This document shows, piece by piece, positions 1-9,177 of a stretch of DNA of 36,304 nucleotides. A program made the translations under genes and the position numbers. The stretch lies in contig NZ_JANHJQ010000039.1 of NCBI RefSeq assembly GCF_024609785.1, positions 1-36,304 of the forward strand, read 5' to 3'. Position 1 is the stretch's first letter; each line of letters begins with the position of its first letter. The notes beneath the pieces were generated by a model. It ran no database searches. It was given only the letters and a program-made list of their open reading frames with translations, and was not told the DNA's origin. Source of the DNA: Pseudalkalibacillus decolorationis. GTDB lineage: Bacteria > Bacillota > Bacilli > Bacillales > Fictibacillaceae.

Positions 1-2
1 CT

Positions 3-101
3 AACTAGCTCCTTTCGTAATTATAGCTCTGATTTGGTATGTTGTTGCCTTAAACACAGTATTACCAAATTAACCTACGTTGTTACGAACAGGGGCTAGT
101 T
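3..101. repeat. Large imperfect inverted repeat at the window edge
   Basis: Bases 3-20 pair with 83-101 (18 base pairs, one G-T wobble and one bulged base). Inside this, ATTTGGTA at 32-39 pairs with TACCAAAT at 63-70. The two nested stems make one folded unit of about 100 bases in the gap beyond hisI. No gene is visible here. A mobile hairpin element or a structured RNA are both possible. Confidence 0.55.
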
Positions 102-113
102 TCGTTCATGATA

Positions 114-153
114 ACTTATACTATAGAAAGTATTTTTATACTTTCTTAACGTG
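114..153 (+). repeat. Repeat C, copy 1 (perfect 9-bp hairpin)
   Basis: The core AGAAAGTAT-TTTT-ATACTTTCT (125-146) is a perfect hairpin, preceded by ACTTATACTAT and followed by TAACGTG. The same unit is present in inverted orientation at 16315-16353 and in a slightly altered form at 25118-25152. Its right half alone is at 14669-14696 and forms the tail of the long A repeats. Confidence 0.75.
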
Positions 154-154
154 A

Positions 155-185
155 AACAAAAACGAGAAGGACTTACTCCTCCTCG
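155..185 (-). terminator. Intrinsic terminator of the his operon
   Basis: On the minus strand CGAGGAGGA and TCCTTCTCG pair (163-185) around a 5-base loop. A T-rich tract follows (155-162). The upstream arm begins just after the hisI stop codon at 188-190, so it ends the histidine operon. Confidence 0.8.
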
Positions 186-187
186 GC

Positions 188-988
188 TTATCCAGAATGT
201 CGTTTTTCAAGTACAGAGAGCACGTCATCAAGTGGTAGGTTCTGTTCCCGCAGTAAAACGAGCAAGTGATAAATGAGATCCGCCGACTCCCACGAGAGTT
301 CGTCTTTATCGCGGTTTTTTGCGGCAATAATGACTTCAGACGCCTCTTCCCCAACCTTTTTCAAGATTTTATCGACGCCTTCATCAAAAAGGTACGTTGT
401 ATACGCAGCTTCCGGTCGATCCTTTTCCCGTTCAGCAATCACGGATTCCAACTGTGACAAAATCGAAAATCGATCCAATCCCTTTCCAACCCCATCACTA
501 AGTTTTTTCTTTTCATCAAACAGTGATCTACTTTGGTCATCCATATGATCTCCAGCATCTAATAGCGACTCACCTTCACCGATGTTTTCCCCAGCCCTTA
601 ATAACGATCCGCCGCCGCTATCTGTTTCCACTTTTCTAGGCTCATCAACACCAGTATTCTCATCGTCACCTACGAGCAACGACTTAACAAAACAACTGAA
701 GCTCCCAGTATGGCATGCCGGTCCAGCTGGTTCCACTAGCACGACTAACGCATCTTGGTCACAGTCGTACCGCAAATCCACAATTCGCTGTGTGTTACCA
801 GATGTTTCACCCTTGTGCCAAAGTTCTTGTCTGGATCGACTATAAAACCACGTCTCACGCGTTTCCATTGATTTTCCGAGTGACTCTTCATTCATGTATG
901 CAAGTGTCAGCACTTCCATACTCTCAACATCCTGAACGATTACAGGAATCAAACCATTCTCATCAAATCGCAGCTCAACTTTATTCAT
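188..988 (-). CDS. hisI: Bifunctional phosphoribosyl-AMP cyclohydrolase / phosphoribosyl-ATP pyrophosphatase
   Basis: This protein carries out steps two and three of histidine biosynthesis: removal of pyrophosphate from PR-ATP (HisE domain), then ring opening of PR-AMP (HisI domain). Residues 1 to about 105 are HisI, with the metal-binding DCDQDA and CHTGSFSCF segments. Residues about 168-266 are HisE, with [10 protein letters not shown] and a helical [10 protein letters not shown] stretch. Between them lies a linker of about 60 residues, rich in Gly, Glu, Asp and Ser, that repeats an SLL-x-AG-[ED] theme. B. subtilis HisI is about 209 residues as I recall, so this protein is longer mainly because of the linker. 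The start ATG overlaps the hisF stop (ATGA). It is the last gene of the operon. Confidence 0.95.
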   Translation of the reverse strand: MNKVELRFDENGLIPVIVQDVESMEVLTLAYMNEESLGKSMETRETWFYSRSRQELWHKGETSGNTQRIVDLRYDCDQDALVVLVEPAGPACHTGSFSCFVKSLLVGDDENTGVDEPRKVETDSGGGSLLRAGENIGEGESLLDAGDHMDDQSRSLFDEKKKLSDGVGKGLDRFSILSQLESVIAEREKDRPEAAYTTYLFDEGVDKILKKVGEEASEVIIAAKNRDKDELSWESADLIYHLLVLLREQNLPLDDVLSVLEKRHSG

Positions 989-1743
989 CGTATGATTACC
1001 CCCTGTTCTGTTAAAAATTCTTTGACAGCGGTAATCGAGGTTTCTTTATAGTGAAAAATCGAAGCCGCTAAAGCCGCATCGGCATCTGCCGCCGTAAATA
1101 TTTCATAAAAATCTTCTGCCGTTCCAGCTCCACCTGAAGCGATAACAGGGACAGTAACAGCATCGCGGACGGCTTTCGTTAGCTCCAAATGAAACCCGGC
1201 TTTTCCACCATCCCGATCCATACTTGTTAAAAGCAGTTCTCCAGCACCACGTTTCACCGCTTCTTTCGCCCAGTCAATCACTTCCCAGTCGGTTGATCGC
1301 TGACCGCCATTCGTATAAACGCGCCAGGAGCCCATCTCTTCATCATACCGGGCATCAATTGCGACAACCATACACTGGGAACCGAAGTATTCAGCACCGA
1401 GGGAAATAAGCTCCGGTTCCTTTACCGCTGCTGTATTTAAGGATACTTTATCTGCTCCTGCACGCAAAACTGCTTTTATATCTTCCAAAGAGTTGATACC
1501 GCCACCCACTGTAAATGGGATCGCAAGCGTCGCAGCCACCCGCTCAACAAGATCGATGATGATGTTACGTCGCTCATTGGAAGCAGAAATATCGAGAAAA
1601 ACTAGTTCATCCGCTCCTTGCTCATCGTAAAGTTTTGCCAGCTCAATCGGGTCTCCAGCATCCTTTAAACCTACAAACTGTACTCCCTTTACAACTCGCC
1701 CATCCTTGACATCAAGGCAAGGAACAATTCGTTTTGTAATCAT
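985..1743 (-). CDS. hisF: Imidazole glycerol phosphate synthase, cyclase subunit
   Basis: HisF takes ammonia from HisH and converts PRFAR to imidazole glycerol phosphate and AICAR in the cytoplasm. The 252-residue (beta/alpha)8 barrel begins [19 protein letters not shown], which holds the first catalytic Asp. It has [11 protein letters not shown] with the second catalytic Asp and the phosphate-binding segments VGGGI and IASGGAG. Length is normal for the family. Three bases separate it from hisA upstream, and its stop overlaps the hisI start, so the products are probably translationally coupled. No anomaly seen. Confidence 0.97.
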   Translation of the reverse strand: MITKRIVPCLDVKDGRVVKGVQFVGLKDAGDPIELAKLYDEQGADELVFLDISASNERRNIIIDLVERVAATLAIPFTVGGGINSLEDIKAVLRAGADKVSLNTAAVKEPELISLGAEYFGSQCMVVAIDARYDEEMGSWRVYTNGGQRSTDWEVIDWAKEAVKRGAGELLLTSMDRDGGKAGFHLELTKAVRDAVTVPVIASGGAGTAEDFYEIFTAADADAALAASIFHYKETSITAVKEFLTEQGVIIR

Positions 1744-1746
1744 ACG

Positions 1747-2481
1747 CTACCCCTTCACCTTCTCCAGTGCTTCCTTAAGTGTAAATTGCTCTGTATACAA
1801 AGCCTTTCCGACGATTGCACCAACAATCCCATGATCCCGGTTACTTGCAAGCTTTCCAAGATCATTTAACGAGCTCACACCACCGGACGCAATAATTTCT
1901 GCACCTGTCTCGGCAGCGATTTCGTTAATGGCGGAAAGGTTCGGGCCCTTTAACGTTCCATCCCTAGAAATGTCGGTAAAAATGATTGTCCGTGCACCTG
2001 CATCAACTAGCTCATTTGCAAGCTCAACAGCCGGAACCTTCGATGTGTTCTGCCACCCTTCTGTTGCGACATATCCATCACGGGCATCAAGTCCGATCGC
2101 AATTCGTTCCCCGTACGTTTGCAGCATTTGCTTCGTGAAATCAGGCTTATTCACGGCAATACTTCCGAGAATAACCCGCTCGACCCCATTTTCTAAATAA
2201 TAACGAATATCCCTCTCAGAACGAATTCCACCTCCAACCTGAACATTGAGGCCTAATTCATTTGCCACTTGTAAAACGTACTTATCGTTCACTTTTTCCG
2301 CTGATTTAGCACCATCCAGATCGACCATATGGATCCATCTTGCACCTTCCCCTGCAAACAAACGTGCCATCTCAAAAGGGGAATCCCCATAGACCGTCTC
2401 TTGCTCATAATCGCCCTGGTAAAGACGGACACATTTCCCACCACGCATATCAATCGCTGGATATAGCTCAAATTGATTCAT
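1747..2481 (-). CDS. hisA: ProFAR isomerase (phosphoribosylformimino-AICAR-P isomerase)
   Basis: HisA performs the Amadori rearrangement of ProFAR to PRFAR, feeding the HisH-HisF synthase. The 244-residue barrel starts with [17 protein letters not shown] (first catalytic Asp) and has [12 protein letters not shown] with the second Asp. The phosphate-binding motifs VGGGIRS and IASGGVSS mark the two halves of the barrel, as in HisF. It lies 4 bases after hisH and 3 before hisF. Normal length. Confidence 0.97.
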   Translation of the reverse strand: MNQFELYPAIDMRGGKCVRLYQGDYEQETVYGDSPFEMARLFAGEGARWIHMVDLDGAKSAEKVNDKYVLQVANELGLNVQVGGGIRSERDIRYYLENGVERVILGSIAVNKPDFTKQMLQTYGERIAIGLDARDGYVATEGWQNTSKVPAVELANELVDAGARTIIFTDISRDGTLKGPNLSAINEIAAETGAEIIASGGVSSLNDLGKLASNRDHGIVGAIVGKALYTEQFTLKEALEKVKG

Positions 2482-2485
2482 ATCG

Positions 2486-3115
2486 TCACCTCTCCCTTAC
2501 ATAGTTGGCGAAATTCCGTAACATCTCTAGACCTGCATCACCGCTTTTTTCAGGATGGAATTGCGTACCGAATATATGATCCTTTCCGACGACAGCCGGG
2601 ACCTCTTCATAATAATCTGCCGATGCTAACAACACATTACGGTCCTCTGTCTTCACAAAATAGGAGTGTACAAAATAAACGTGATTCGCTGAGAGATTGG
2701 ATAACAGCTGTGCCTCAGGGTTATGAATAATCAACTCATTCCAACCCATATGAGGAACTTTATACGACAACCCATCTATTGTTGTGCCCGGAATGTGAAC
2801 GACTCTGCCTGGCAGCAAGTTTAACCCTTTTGTCAAGCCATGCTCTTCACCCTCCTCGAACAAAAGCTGCATCCCGAGACAGATACCAAGAATCGGTTTC
2901 CGCTCTTGTACGCTCGTAACGATAAACTCATCCATCCCGTCTTTTCTCAAGGCATGCATCGCGTCCTTAAACGCCCCTACCCCCGGTAAAAGCAGTGCAT
3001 CCGCTTTCGCTAATTCCTCTTTATTTTCCGATAAAAAATACTCGATTTCTAGTCTTCGTAATGCATTTTGGACCGAATGAAGATTACCCATACCATAATC
3101 AATAATTCCAATCAT
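2486..3115 (-). CDS. hisH: Imidazole glycerol phosphate synthase, glutamine amidotransferase subunit
   Basis: HisH hydrolyses glutamine and channels ammonia to HisF. The class I amidotransferase triad is visible: the nucleophile Cys in GICLGMQLL (about residue 80) and His and Glu in FHPEKSG near the C terminus. The N terminus [14 protein letters not shown] is typical. At 209 residues it is about the usual length. It sits 4 bases after hisB and 4 before hisA, next to its partner genes. Confidence 0.96.
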   Translation of the reverse strand: MIGIIDYGMGNLHSVQNALRRLEIEYFLSENKEELAKADALLLPGVGAFKDAMHALRKDGMDEFIVTSVQERKPILGICLGMQLLFEEGEEHGLTKGLNLLPGRVVHIPGTTIDGLSYKVPHMGWNELIIHNPEAQLLSNLSANHVYFVHSYFVKTEDRNVLLASADYYEEVPAVVGKDHIFGTQFHPEKSGDAGLEMLRNFANYVRER

Positions 3116-3119
3116 CTAT

Positions 3120-3713
3120 TTAAAGCATCCCTTTCGTTGAAGGTACCCCATTTACACGAGGGTCAACCATCGTCGCTTCATCCAGCGCTCGACCTAACGC
3201 TTTAAAAATCGCCTCTATAATGTGATGCGTATTTACACCGTTATGAACAATCACATGCAGGTTCATCCGTGCTTCTAATGCGAGCTTCCACAAAAACTCG
3301 TGAACAAGCTCCGTGTCGAACGTTCCCACTTTTTGCGAAGGCAGTGTGGCATTGTATTCCAGGTGCGGTCGATTGCTAAGGTCTACAACCACCTGTGCAA
3401 GTGCTTCATCCATTGGAACAAATGCGTTTCCGTAACGTCGAATCCCTTTTTTATCACCAAGAGCTTGTTGAAGCGCCTGACCAAGACAAATGGCTATGTC
3501 TTCGGTTGTATGATGGTCATCAATGTCCGTGTCACCTGTTGCATTGACACTCAAATTAAACAATCCATGGCGAGTAAATAAATCGAGCATATGATTCAAA
3601 AACGGAACGGGACTATTAATACTAGCTTCACCATTGCCGTCAACTTGAAGTCTTAATTCAATATCTGTTTCATTCGTTTTCCGTTGCAGAGTACTTATTC
3701 GTTCCGTTGTCAT
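3120..3713 (-). CDS. hisB: Imidazoleglycerol-phosphate dehydratase
   Basis: HisB is a manganese enzyme that dehydrates imidazole glycerol phosphate to imidazole acetol phosphate. The metal-ligand motifs are present in both halves: [17 protein letters not shown] (about residue 70) and [17 protein letters not shown] (about residue 160). [13 protein letters not shown] near the N terminus is also characteristic. At 197 residues it is the monofunctional form without the phosphatase domain of enterobacteria. The histidinol-phosphate phosphatase and aminotransferase steps are not encoded in this window. Confidence 0.96.
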   Translation of the reverse strand: MTTERISTLQRKTNETDIELRLQVDGNGEASINSPVPFLNHMLDLFTRHGLFNLSVNATGDTDIDDHHTTEDIAICLGQALQQALGDKKGIRRYGNAFVPMDEALAQVVVDLSNRPHLEYNATLPSQKVGTFDTELVHEFLWKLALEARMNLHVIVHNGVNTHHIIEAIFKALGRALDEATMVDPRVNGVPSTKGML

Positions 3714-3716
3714 CGT

Positions 3717-4988
3717 TTACTCCTCCTCCAACCTTATGTCAATTGCTCGTGCATGGGCCTCAAGACCTTCAAGCCTTGCAAGCTTGCTAATCTTTTTACC
3801 ATGATCATAAAGTGCATCGGTACTATAATAAATTACGCTTGTTTTCTTTAAATAGTCATCAACACTTAATGGACTTGAAAAACGGGCTGTCCCACTCGTC
3901 GGGAGCACGTGATTTGGACCCGCAAAATAGTCTCCAACTGGCTCTGCACTATTTTTGCCAATAAAAACAGCACCTGCATGCTTTATTTTCCCTAGGAGTT
4001 CAAATGGTTCATAGGCTACAAGCTCCAAATGCTCTGGCGCCAATTCATTAACAGCAGCAATCGCCTCATCCTCAGATGCAGCAAGATAAATGACCCCATT
4101 ACTGATTACAGAAGCCTCAGCAATTTCCCTGCGCGGCAAGCTTTCTAACTGTCGAATCACCTCTTTAGACGTTTCCTTTGCTACTTTAGAAGAGGTCGTC
4201 ACAAGAATAGAAGTAGCGAGTTGGTCATGTTCAGCCTGAGATAAGAGGTCAGCAGCAAGGTGTTCCGGGTTCGCTGTTTCGTCCGCGTAAATAACGATCT
4301 CACTAGGACCAGCGATCATGTCAATGCCTACAAGTCCGAAGACTTCTCGTTTCGCTAGAGCAACGTAAATGTTTCCTGGCCCGACGATTTTATCAACAGC
4401 AGGAATACTCTCTGTGCCATACGTCATTGCACCGATTGCCTGTGCACCGCCAACCTTGTAAATTTCAGTGACACCACCTTCATTTGCTGCAACAAGGACA
4501 CTTGCTGGTAGGCTCCCATTTGAATCTGGCGGAGAAACAAGGGCAATGCGCTCGACTCCGGCAACCTTAGCTGGAATAACCCCCATCAAAACCGAGGAGG
4601 GATACTGAGCGGTTCCACCAGGTACATAAACACCGACTGAATCAATCGCGGTTACCTTTTGTCCGAGAACTGTCCCATCCTCTTTCGTCATCATCCACGA
4701 TTGCCTCATCTGTTTCTCATGATAGGAGTGGATATTCGCAGCCGCTTCCCGAAGGATCTCGATAACCTCTTCATCGATTGAATCATAGGCGTGCTTAATT
4801 TCACCCTCACTAACCTTGAGGGATTCGAGCTTAGCACCATCAAATTCCTCCGTTAATTCAATTAAAACGTCATCTCCTTCCTTTTTTACACGTTCCAAAA
4901 TGGCCTGAACCGTTTTTCGCTGTTCATCGGTTCCGTTGTCTAAACTTCGCCGTTGTATCTTTTCCCCATCGAGGGTCCTAATCTTCAT
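3717..4988 (-). CDS. hisD: Histidinol dehydrogenase
   Basis: HisD is a zinc enzyme that oxidises L-histidinol to histidine in two NAD-dependent steps. The 423-residue protein has the zinc-site segment SQAEHDQLA, the catalytic ELAPEHLEL segment near residue 325, and the GPNHVLPT motif. The start ATG overlaps the hisG stop (ATGA) and a Shine-Dalgarno site lies within hisG. Three bases separate it from hisB. Length matches the family. Confidence 0.97.
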   Translation of the reverse strand: MKIRTLDGEKIQRRSLDNGTDEQRKTVQAILERVKKEGDDVLIELTEEFDGAKLESLKVSEGEIKHAYDSIDEEVIEILREAAANIHSYHEKQMRQSWMMTKEDGTVLGQKVTAIDSVGVYVPGGTAQYPSSVLMGVIPAKVAGVERIALVSPPDSNGSLPASVLVAANEGGVTEIYKVGGAQAIGAMTYGTESIPAVDKIVGPGNIYVALAKREVFGLVGIDMIAGPSEIVIYADETANPEHLAADLLSQAEHDQLATSILVTTSSKVAKETSKEVIRQLESLPRREIAEASVISNGVIYLAASEDEAIAAVNELAPEHLELVAYEPFELLGKIKHAGAVFIGKNSAEPVGDYFAGPNHVLPTSGTARFSSPLSVDDYLKKTSVIYYSTDALYDHGKKISKLARLEGLEAHARAIDIRLEEE

Positions 4989-5629
4989 ATGACTCTCTCC
5001 TTTTGCACGATAACCTTTTCTAACCGCGTTACCATCTCATCGATTACCGTTGCTTTCATTCGATAGCTAACTGGATTGACGATGAACCGCGAAGTAATGT
5101 CAGTAATTTTTTCTGTCTCAACCAATCCATTTTCGTCCAGAGTCCGCCCTGTTGAAACAATGTCGACAATTCGATCCGCTAAGCCAATTAACGGGGCGAG
5201 CTCAATGGAACCATTCAATTTAATGATTTCAACTTGTTTACCTTGGGATCGAAAATAGGCAGAAGCCACATTCGGATATTTCGTTGCAATCTTTGGTGCA
5301 ACTGGATCGAGCTCTGTATTCGGAAGACCCGCCACAGCCAGATGGCATTGAGAAATGTAGAGATCGAGCACTTCATACACATCCCGTTTTTCCTCAAGCA
5401 TGACGTCCTTGCCGGCAATCCCAACATCAGCCACACCATGCTCCACATACGTCGGAACATCCATCGGTTTTGCTAATATAAATCGTAGTTCTGCTTCCTC
5501 AATATCAATGATCAGCTTACGGGAATCCTCAAACTCAGGGGGCAGCGGATAATCGGCCTCTCTTAATAACTGCACAGCCTCTTCGAAAATCCTTCCTTTT
5601 GGCATTGCAATCGTAAGCGGTTCAGTCAT
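4985..5629 (-). CDS. hisG: ATP phosphoribosyltransferase, catalytic short form
   Basis: HisG catalyses the first committed step: ATP plus PRPP gives PR-ATP. At 214 residues it is the short form, which lacks the C-terminal regulatory domain and needs HisZ for activity and feedback by histidine. The [13 protein letters not shown] terminus, [12 protein letters not shown] and the PRPP-binding [14 protein letters not shown] segment are clear. It overlaps hisZ by 4 bases upstream and hisD by 4 bases downstream, consistent with stoichiometric production with HisZ. Confidence 0.97.
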   Translation of the reverse strand: MTEPLTIAMPKGRIFEEAVQLLREADYPLPPEFEDSRKLIIDIEEAELRFILAKPMDVPTYVEHGVADVGIAGKDVMLEEKRDVYEVLDLYISQCHLAVAGLPNTELDPVAPKIATKYPNVASAYFRSQGKQVEIIKLNGSIELAPLIGLADRIVDIVSTGRTLDENGLVETEKITDITSRFIVNPVSYRMKATVIDEMVTRLEKVIVQKERVI

Positions 5630-6807
5630 CGTTTCCCCTCCTTCTTACTACCGATAAAATATGTCACATCTGAAAATGTCTCCGTGAATGCATCAAGGTC
5701 CTTAACCCCTTTTAAATCCTGTAAAACAACCTGTATACCATCCTTCCTTTTATCCACCGAAAAAGCAATGGCTTCCTTTCGATGCTCCTCTGTAAAAATC
5801 ACACACTGCGAACTCCTACCTTGTTCTTTAGGTTGTAATGCTTCAATTAAATAATCGAGGTGAACCCCAAAACCAGTTGCCTGTGCCTCAATATTAAATT
5901 TAGAAAGCAATGTATCATATCGTCCTCCATTACTGATCGGAAAACCTAGCTCCTCGGCATATCCTTCGAAAACAACCCCTGTGTAATATGTCATATGGCT
6001 GACAAGCGTTAAATCAAGGAGAATGACGTCTGAGACACCATAAGCTTCCAGAAATTCGCGAAGCATGGTTAGCTCTTCGATCGCTTGGTAGCCTGGAGTT
6101 GAGGAAATCAGTTCCTCGGCACGTTCGAGAATTGAAGCATCCCCTCTTAATTGTAAAAAGTCCAATAATCTACGTTGATCAATTGAGGAGAGCGGCAATT
6201 GCTTTACATGTTGCCGGTACCCTACATAATTCTTTTCATAAAGGAATCGCTTAAGTCTCCTAACACGACTGTCATTTCCAAGAATCTCTTTAAATAGTGC
6301 ATCGACAAAACCGAGGTGACCGACCGCAACTTGAAAATGATCGAGCCCTGCCTGTTGAAGTGTATCTGTCATAAGCGCGATCACCTCACCATCTGCACTA
6401 ACCGTTCCATCCCCTATTAGCTCGATGCCGAATTGTTCAAATTCTGCTGGACGTCCACCTTCTTGTTGTTGAGCCCGAAACACTTTCGCCATATAGGCGA
6501 GTCGCATCGGAAGCGCTTCGGATTGAAGACTTGACGCGGCAACTCTGGCAATCGGCGCTGTCATATCAGGCCTTAGTACGAGCGTCTTCCCTTCCTGATC
6601 GAGGAGTTTAAAAAGCTGCCGATCAAGCGTAGCCGATGCTTCACCTACAGTATCGTAATACTCAAGCGTTGGTGTATCCATAAACCGGTATCCCCATTGA
6701 CGTACCGCTTCCTCCATTGTCACACGGACATTTGATTTGACCTCATATAAGTCTGGCAGCGTATCACGCATACCAAGTGGTTTTTCAAAAACTAACGGTT
6801 TCGCCAT
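5626..6807 (-). CDS. hisZ: ATP phosphoribosyltransferase regulatory subunit
   Basis: HisZ is a catalytically inactive relative of histidyl-tRNA synthetase that forms a complex with short-form HisG and carries histidine feedback control. It has class II synthetase features: MRDTLPDLY near the start, [14 protein letters not shown], and [11 protein letters not shown]. The chosen start is the ATG at 6807, giving 393 residues ([15 protein letters not shown]), because AAGGGGTGA lies at good spacing before it. A reading frame runs 9 codons further upstream without a comparable site. It is the first gene of the operon. Confidence 0.94.
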   Translation of the reverse strand: MAKPLVFEKPLGMRDTLPDLYEVKSNVRVTMEEAVRQWGYRFMDTPTLEYYDTVGEASATLDRQLFKLLDQEGKTLVLRPDMTAPIARVAASSLQSEALPMRLAYMAKVFRAQQQEGGRPAEFEQFGIELIGDGTVSADGEVIALMTDTLQQAGLDHFQVAVGHLGFVDALFKEILGNDSRVRRLKRFLYEKNYVGYRQHVKQLPLSSIDQRRLLDFLQLRGDASILERAEELISSTPGYQAIEELTMLREFLEAYGVSDVILLDLTLVSHMTYYTGVVFEGYAEELGFPISNGGRYDTLLSKFNIEAQATGFGVHLDYLIEALQPKEQGRSSQCVIFTEEHRKEAIAFSVDKRKDGIQVVLQDLKGVKDLDAFTETFSDVTYFIGSKKEGKR

Positions 6808-6888
6808 CTCACTCACCCCTTGATAAAAGTTCATCTATATAAATACTTTAATTCGCTAATATACTAACAAGATAAAGACTTAATATGT

Positions 6889-6917
6889 AGTTTATCTTTC
6901 ATGCCTAGACACGTCAA
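6889..6917 (-). promoter_or_regulatory. Probable sigma-A promoter of the his operon
   Basis: On the minus strand, TTGACG (6912-6917) and TAAACT (6889-6894) are separated by 17 bases, about 80 bases before the hisZ start. The leader is too short for a T-box and no T-box signature was seen in 6808-6888. Confidence 0.6.
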
Positions 6918-7021
6918 CCAAAAAATTCGCCCCTTCCTATTATATTTACCCTTAACTCCTTGAATTTAAATTAGTAACATGGGTTTTGTTTTCTAAATTT
7001 TTTGTAATGAGATCCCTATTA

Positions 7022-7050
7022 TTGAAACAGCCTCTTATAATACGGATAAT
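7022..7050 (+). promoter_or_regulatory. Probable sigma-A promoter of the Ca2+/H+ antiporter gene
   Basis: TTGAAA (7022-7027) and GATAAT (7045-7050) are separated by 17 bases, about 75 bases before the start codon at 7129. It diverges from the his promoter about 100 bases away. Confidence 0.6.
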
Positions 7051-7128
7051 AATGAGATAAAATGAAAATGTTACTAAAAGTACGTGTTCAAAAACAACCT
7101 CTAATAGGTAAGGAAAGAAGGTGTTGTG

Positions 7129-8187
7129 ATGTTTAATAAACTATTCTTCATTGCCATTTTAGTTGGGGTTCCGCTGTCCGTTGCTGGAAACCTGCTGCAC
7201 TGGCCTCAAGCAATCATGTTTATCGTATTCTGCCTAACCATTGTTGCTCTTGCGGCGTATATGGGACGCGCAACCGAAAGCTTAGCAATTCATTCTGGAC
7301 CCCGGATCGGCGGACTGCTGAATGCTACATTTGGGAATGCCGTTGAACTTATCATCTCTATTTTCGCGTTAAAAGCAGGGTATATTTCCATTGTTCTAGC
7401 TTCACTTACAGGCTCAGTGCTTGGAAATCTATTGCTTGTGGGGGGATTGTCGTTCTTCATCGGAGGCCTTAAATTCAAGCAACAAAAATTTAATGTTCAT
7501 GATGCCAGACATAATTCCGCACTCCTTATGTTCGGTGTGGTCGTTGCGTTTGTATTTCCAGAAATTTTCAGTATGAACCTCGATGATACAGACTCTCTCA
7601 CACTAAGCATCTGGATCTCTGCAATCCTAATTGCCCTCTATTTAGGTGGACTCTTTTTCAAACTGGTTACACATAGAGGGGTCTACAGTCAGGAAGGTGG
7701 AGACGAAGATACCCATGAGGAGGAAGCTGAATGGAGTCTAAAGAAGGCACTGACGATTCTGGCATTAGCTACAGTAGCGGTTGCCTATGTCAGTGAGGCT
7801 CTTGTTCATACATTTGAAGCGGTTGGTGAACAATTTGGCTGGAGTGAGGTCTTTATTGGAGTAATTATTGTTGCTATTGTCGGTAACGCAGCTGAACACG
7901 CTTCAGCAATCATTATGGCTTATAAAAATAAGATGGACATAGCAGTCGAAATTGCGGTCGGTTCAACATTGCAGATTGCAATGTTTGTTGCACCTTTACT
8001 CGTCCTGCTCTCATTACTGTTTCCAACTCCGATGGCACTTGTGTTTACAGTCCCCGAGCTCGTGAGTATGGTTCTTGCCGTCCTCTTAACGAATTCCATC
8101 GCAAATGACGGTGACACGAACTGGTTTGAAGGCGCCACACTACTCGCCGCCTATCTTATCATGGGGGTCGGATTTTATTTGCTTTAG
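7129..8187 (+). CDS. Calcium/proton antiporter, CAX family
   Basis: A membrane antiporter that expels Ca2+ in exchange for protons. The 352-residue protein has about 11 hydrophobic segments. It carries the two inverted CAX signature repeats, with the conserved acidic residues in GNAVELIISIF (about residue 68) and GNAAEHASAI (about residue 258). An acidic loop (GGDEDTHEEEAEW, about residue 190) separates the halves. It resembles B. subtilis YfkE/ChaA in length and motifs. The ATG at 7129 is preferred over a GTG at 7126 because of the spacing from GAAGGTG. It is transcribed alone, with its own promoter and terminator. In B. subtilis, as I recall, this gene does not lie between yvoF and hisZ. 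Confidence 0.9.
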   Translation: MFNKLFFIAILVGVPLSVAGNLLHWPQAIMFIVFCLTIVALAAYMGRATESLAIHSGPRIGGLLNATFGNAVELIISIFALKAGYISIVLASLTGSVLGNLLLVGGLSFFIGGLKFKQQKFNVHDARHNSALLMFGVVVAFVFPEIFSMNLDDTDSLTLSIWISAILIALYLGGLFFKLVTHRGVYSQEGGDEDTHEEEAEWSLKKALTILALATVAVAYVSEALVHTFEAVGEQFGWSEVFIGVIIVAIVGNAAEHASAIIMAYKNKMDIAVEIAVGSTLQIAMFVAPLLVLLSLLFPTPMALVFTVPELVSMVLAVLLTNSIANDGDTNWFEGATLLAAYLIMGVGFYLL

Positions 8188-8221
8188 ATTGGGTTAACGA
8201 GGGTTCGTTCAGTAGGTAAGT

Positions 8222-8259
8222 AAAAGCCAGAGTGGGGTCACTTCCACTCTGGCTTTTTT
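8222..8259 (+). terminator. Intrinsic terminator of the antiporter gene
   Basis: AAAAGCCAGAGTGG (8222-8235) pairs perfectly with CCACTCTGGCTTTT (8244-8257) around an 8-base loop and runs into T6. It begins 35 bases after the stop codon. Confidence 0.92.
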
Positions 8260-8438
8260 CGTGCCGATGTTATTTGGTCTATTTGTGCAGGTCGAGCAGT
8301 TCAAGATAAATTCTAATAAGGATGGATTTCCAATTGAGGAAACACATCCCACTCTACTGTTTAATGTTTAATTGCTAACCTCTTGCTGTAAAATCGTAAG
8401 AAAGTACAACAAATGATCAGATCAAAGTGGACACCCAT

Positions 8439-8655
8439 TTACCAAATGAAGAAAGTAGTGTATTCTTGTCCATACGTTAGTCCTTTATTTGGGATTTGGA
8501 CAGGAACACCGCCTGTACATCCATTGTAAAGGATTTTTTCATGTCTAAACCATATATTTTTTGAGGATATTTAAAATCTTCAAAAATAATTAATGCAGCG
8601 CTAGTGTAGCCCCCTAAACAATGAAAAAATCATCCAGGTTGATCCTGAGACTACC
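8439..8655 (-). pseudogene. Decayed coding sequence, unrecognised family
   Basis: The gap 8188-9177 has no intact gene, but protein-like sequence is readable on the minus strand in two frames. From about 8620 to 8535 one frame reads GGYTSAALIIFEDFKYPQK and then IYGLDMKKSF. At a run of six A residues (about 8540) the sense moves to another frame, reading ILYNGCTGGVPVQIPN, KGLTYGQEYTTFFIW and a stop at 8439-8441. Upstream, DQPG is followed by an in-frame stop, and a run of five G residues is a second possible frameshift site. No start codon with a ribosome site is visible. This looks like the C-terminal part of a broken gene. I do not recognise the family, and chance reading is not excluded. 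Confidence 0.4.
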
Positions 8656-8675
8656 AGATTAGACGTATACATTCT

Positions 8676-8834
8676 GAGTTGTGCATGTGTTTTTTGAGAT
8701 GAAATCTTATTTTCGAGTTGCAATCGTATTTCTTGAGTTATGATCGTATTTTTCGAGTTGCGATCGTATTTCTTGAGTTACGATCGTATTTTTCAAGTTG
8801 CGACCGTATTTCTTGAGTTGCGACCGTATTTTTC
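8676..8834. repeat. Tandem array, 8 units of 20 bp
   Basis: Units start at 8676, 8696 (19 bp), 8715, 8735, 8755, 8775, 8795 and 8815. The consensus is GAGTTGCGATCGTATTTYTY. Units 3-8 alternate between endings TTTCTT and TTTTTC, so the true period is 40 bp, and most carry the palindrome CGATCG. The two units at the left end are the most diverged. A 20-bp unit cannot keep a reading frame, so this is not protein-coding. Confidence 0.9.
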
Positions 8835-8873
8835 AGATACAAGATTAGGAAACCATTACATACTAACAATATT

Positions 8874-8902
8874 GAGGATTGAGACCGTCAATCCTCCTTT
8901 TT
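8874..8902 (+). terminator. Strong terminator with no gene in front of it
   Basis: GAGGATTGA (8874-8882) pairs perfectly with TCAATCCTC (8888-8896) around GACCG, followed by CTTTTT. On the plus strand the nearest upstream gene already ends with its own terminator at 8222-8259. A transcript through the 20-bp array is one explanation. Confidence 0.75.
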
Positions 8903-9135
8903 AGAGCCCTTTTTATAAATTTTGATTCGGGTTTTTGAAAAAAACGATTTTATTGGAGGAATTTTATTATTTAATTTAGTTATCGGGGAGATAAGAAAGT
9001 GGGTTATCGGCGGATTCCTCACTCTATGTCCTGTCCGAACCGTTTCTTCATTCATCTTGAATTACCTGAACTACTGCAATTTTTTATCAAAGTTATCCAC
9101 AGCTTTAAGATTTTATAGTTCTAGACCACAATCGA

Positions 9136-9168
9136 AGAAAGGTTGACTCGAATAGAGCCAACCTTTCT
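9136..9168 (-). terminator. Terminator hairpin after the 9178-9705 gene
   Basis: AGAAAGGTTGACTC (9136-9149) pairs with GAGCCAACCTTTCT (9155-9168), with one wobble. It lies 9 bases after the stop of the minus-strand gene. The following tract is only moderately T-rich. Confidence 0.65.
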
Positions 9169-9177
9169 CATTTCCAC

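Noticed and set aside
6808-6888. T-box or histidine attenuator in the his leader
   Set aside because: The leader from the predicted promoter is under 80 bases, with no T-box sequence, no terminator/antiterminator pair and no run of His codons.
8676-8834. CRISPR array
   Set aside because: The units are directly joined with no unique spacers; the same is true of 24191-24450, and no cas genes are present.
9093-9101. Perfect DnaA box TTATCCACA
   Set aside because: A single box with no cluster, no dnaA or dnaN and no AT-rich unwinding region; one such match in 36 kb is compatible with chance.
8922-9146. Plus-strand open frame of 74 residues, preceded by the orphan terminator
   Set aside because: No ribosome site, composition unlike a protein domain, and it overlaps AT-rich intergenic sequence.
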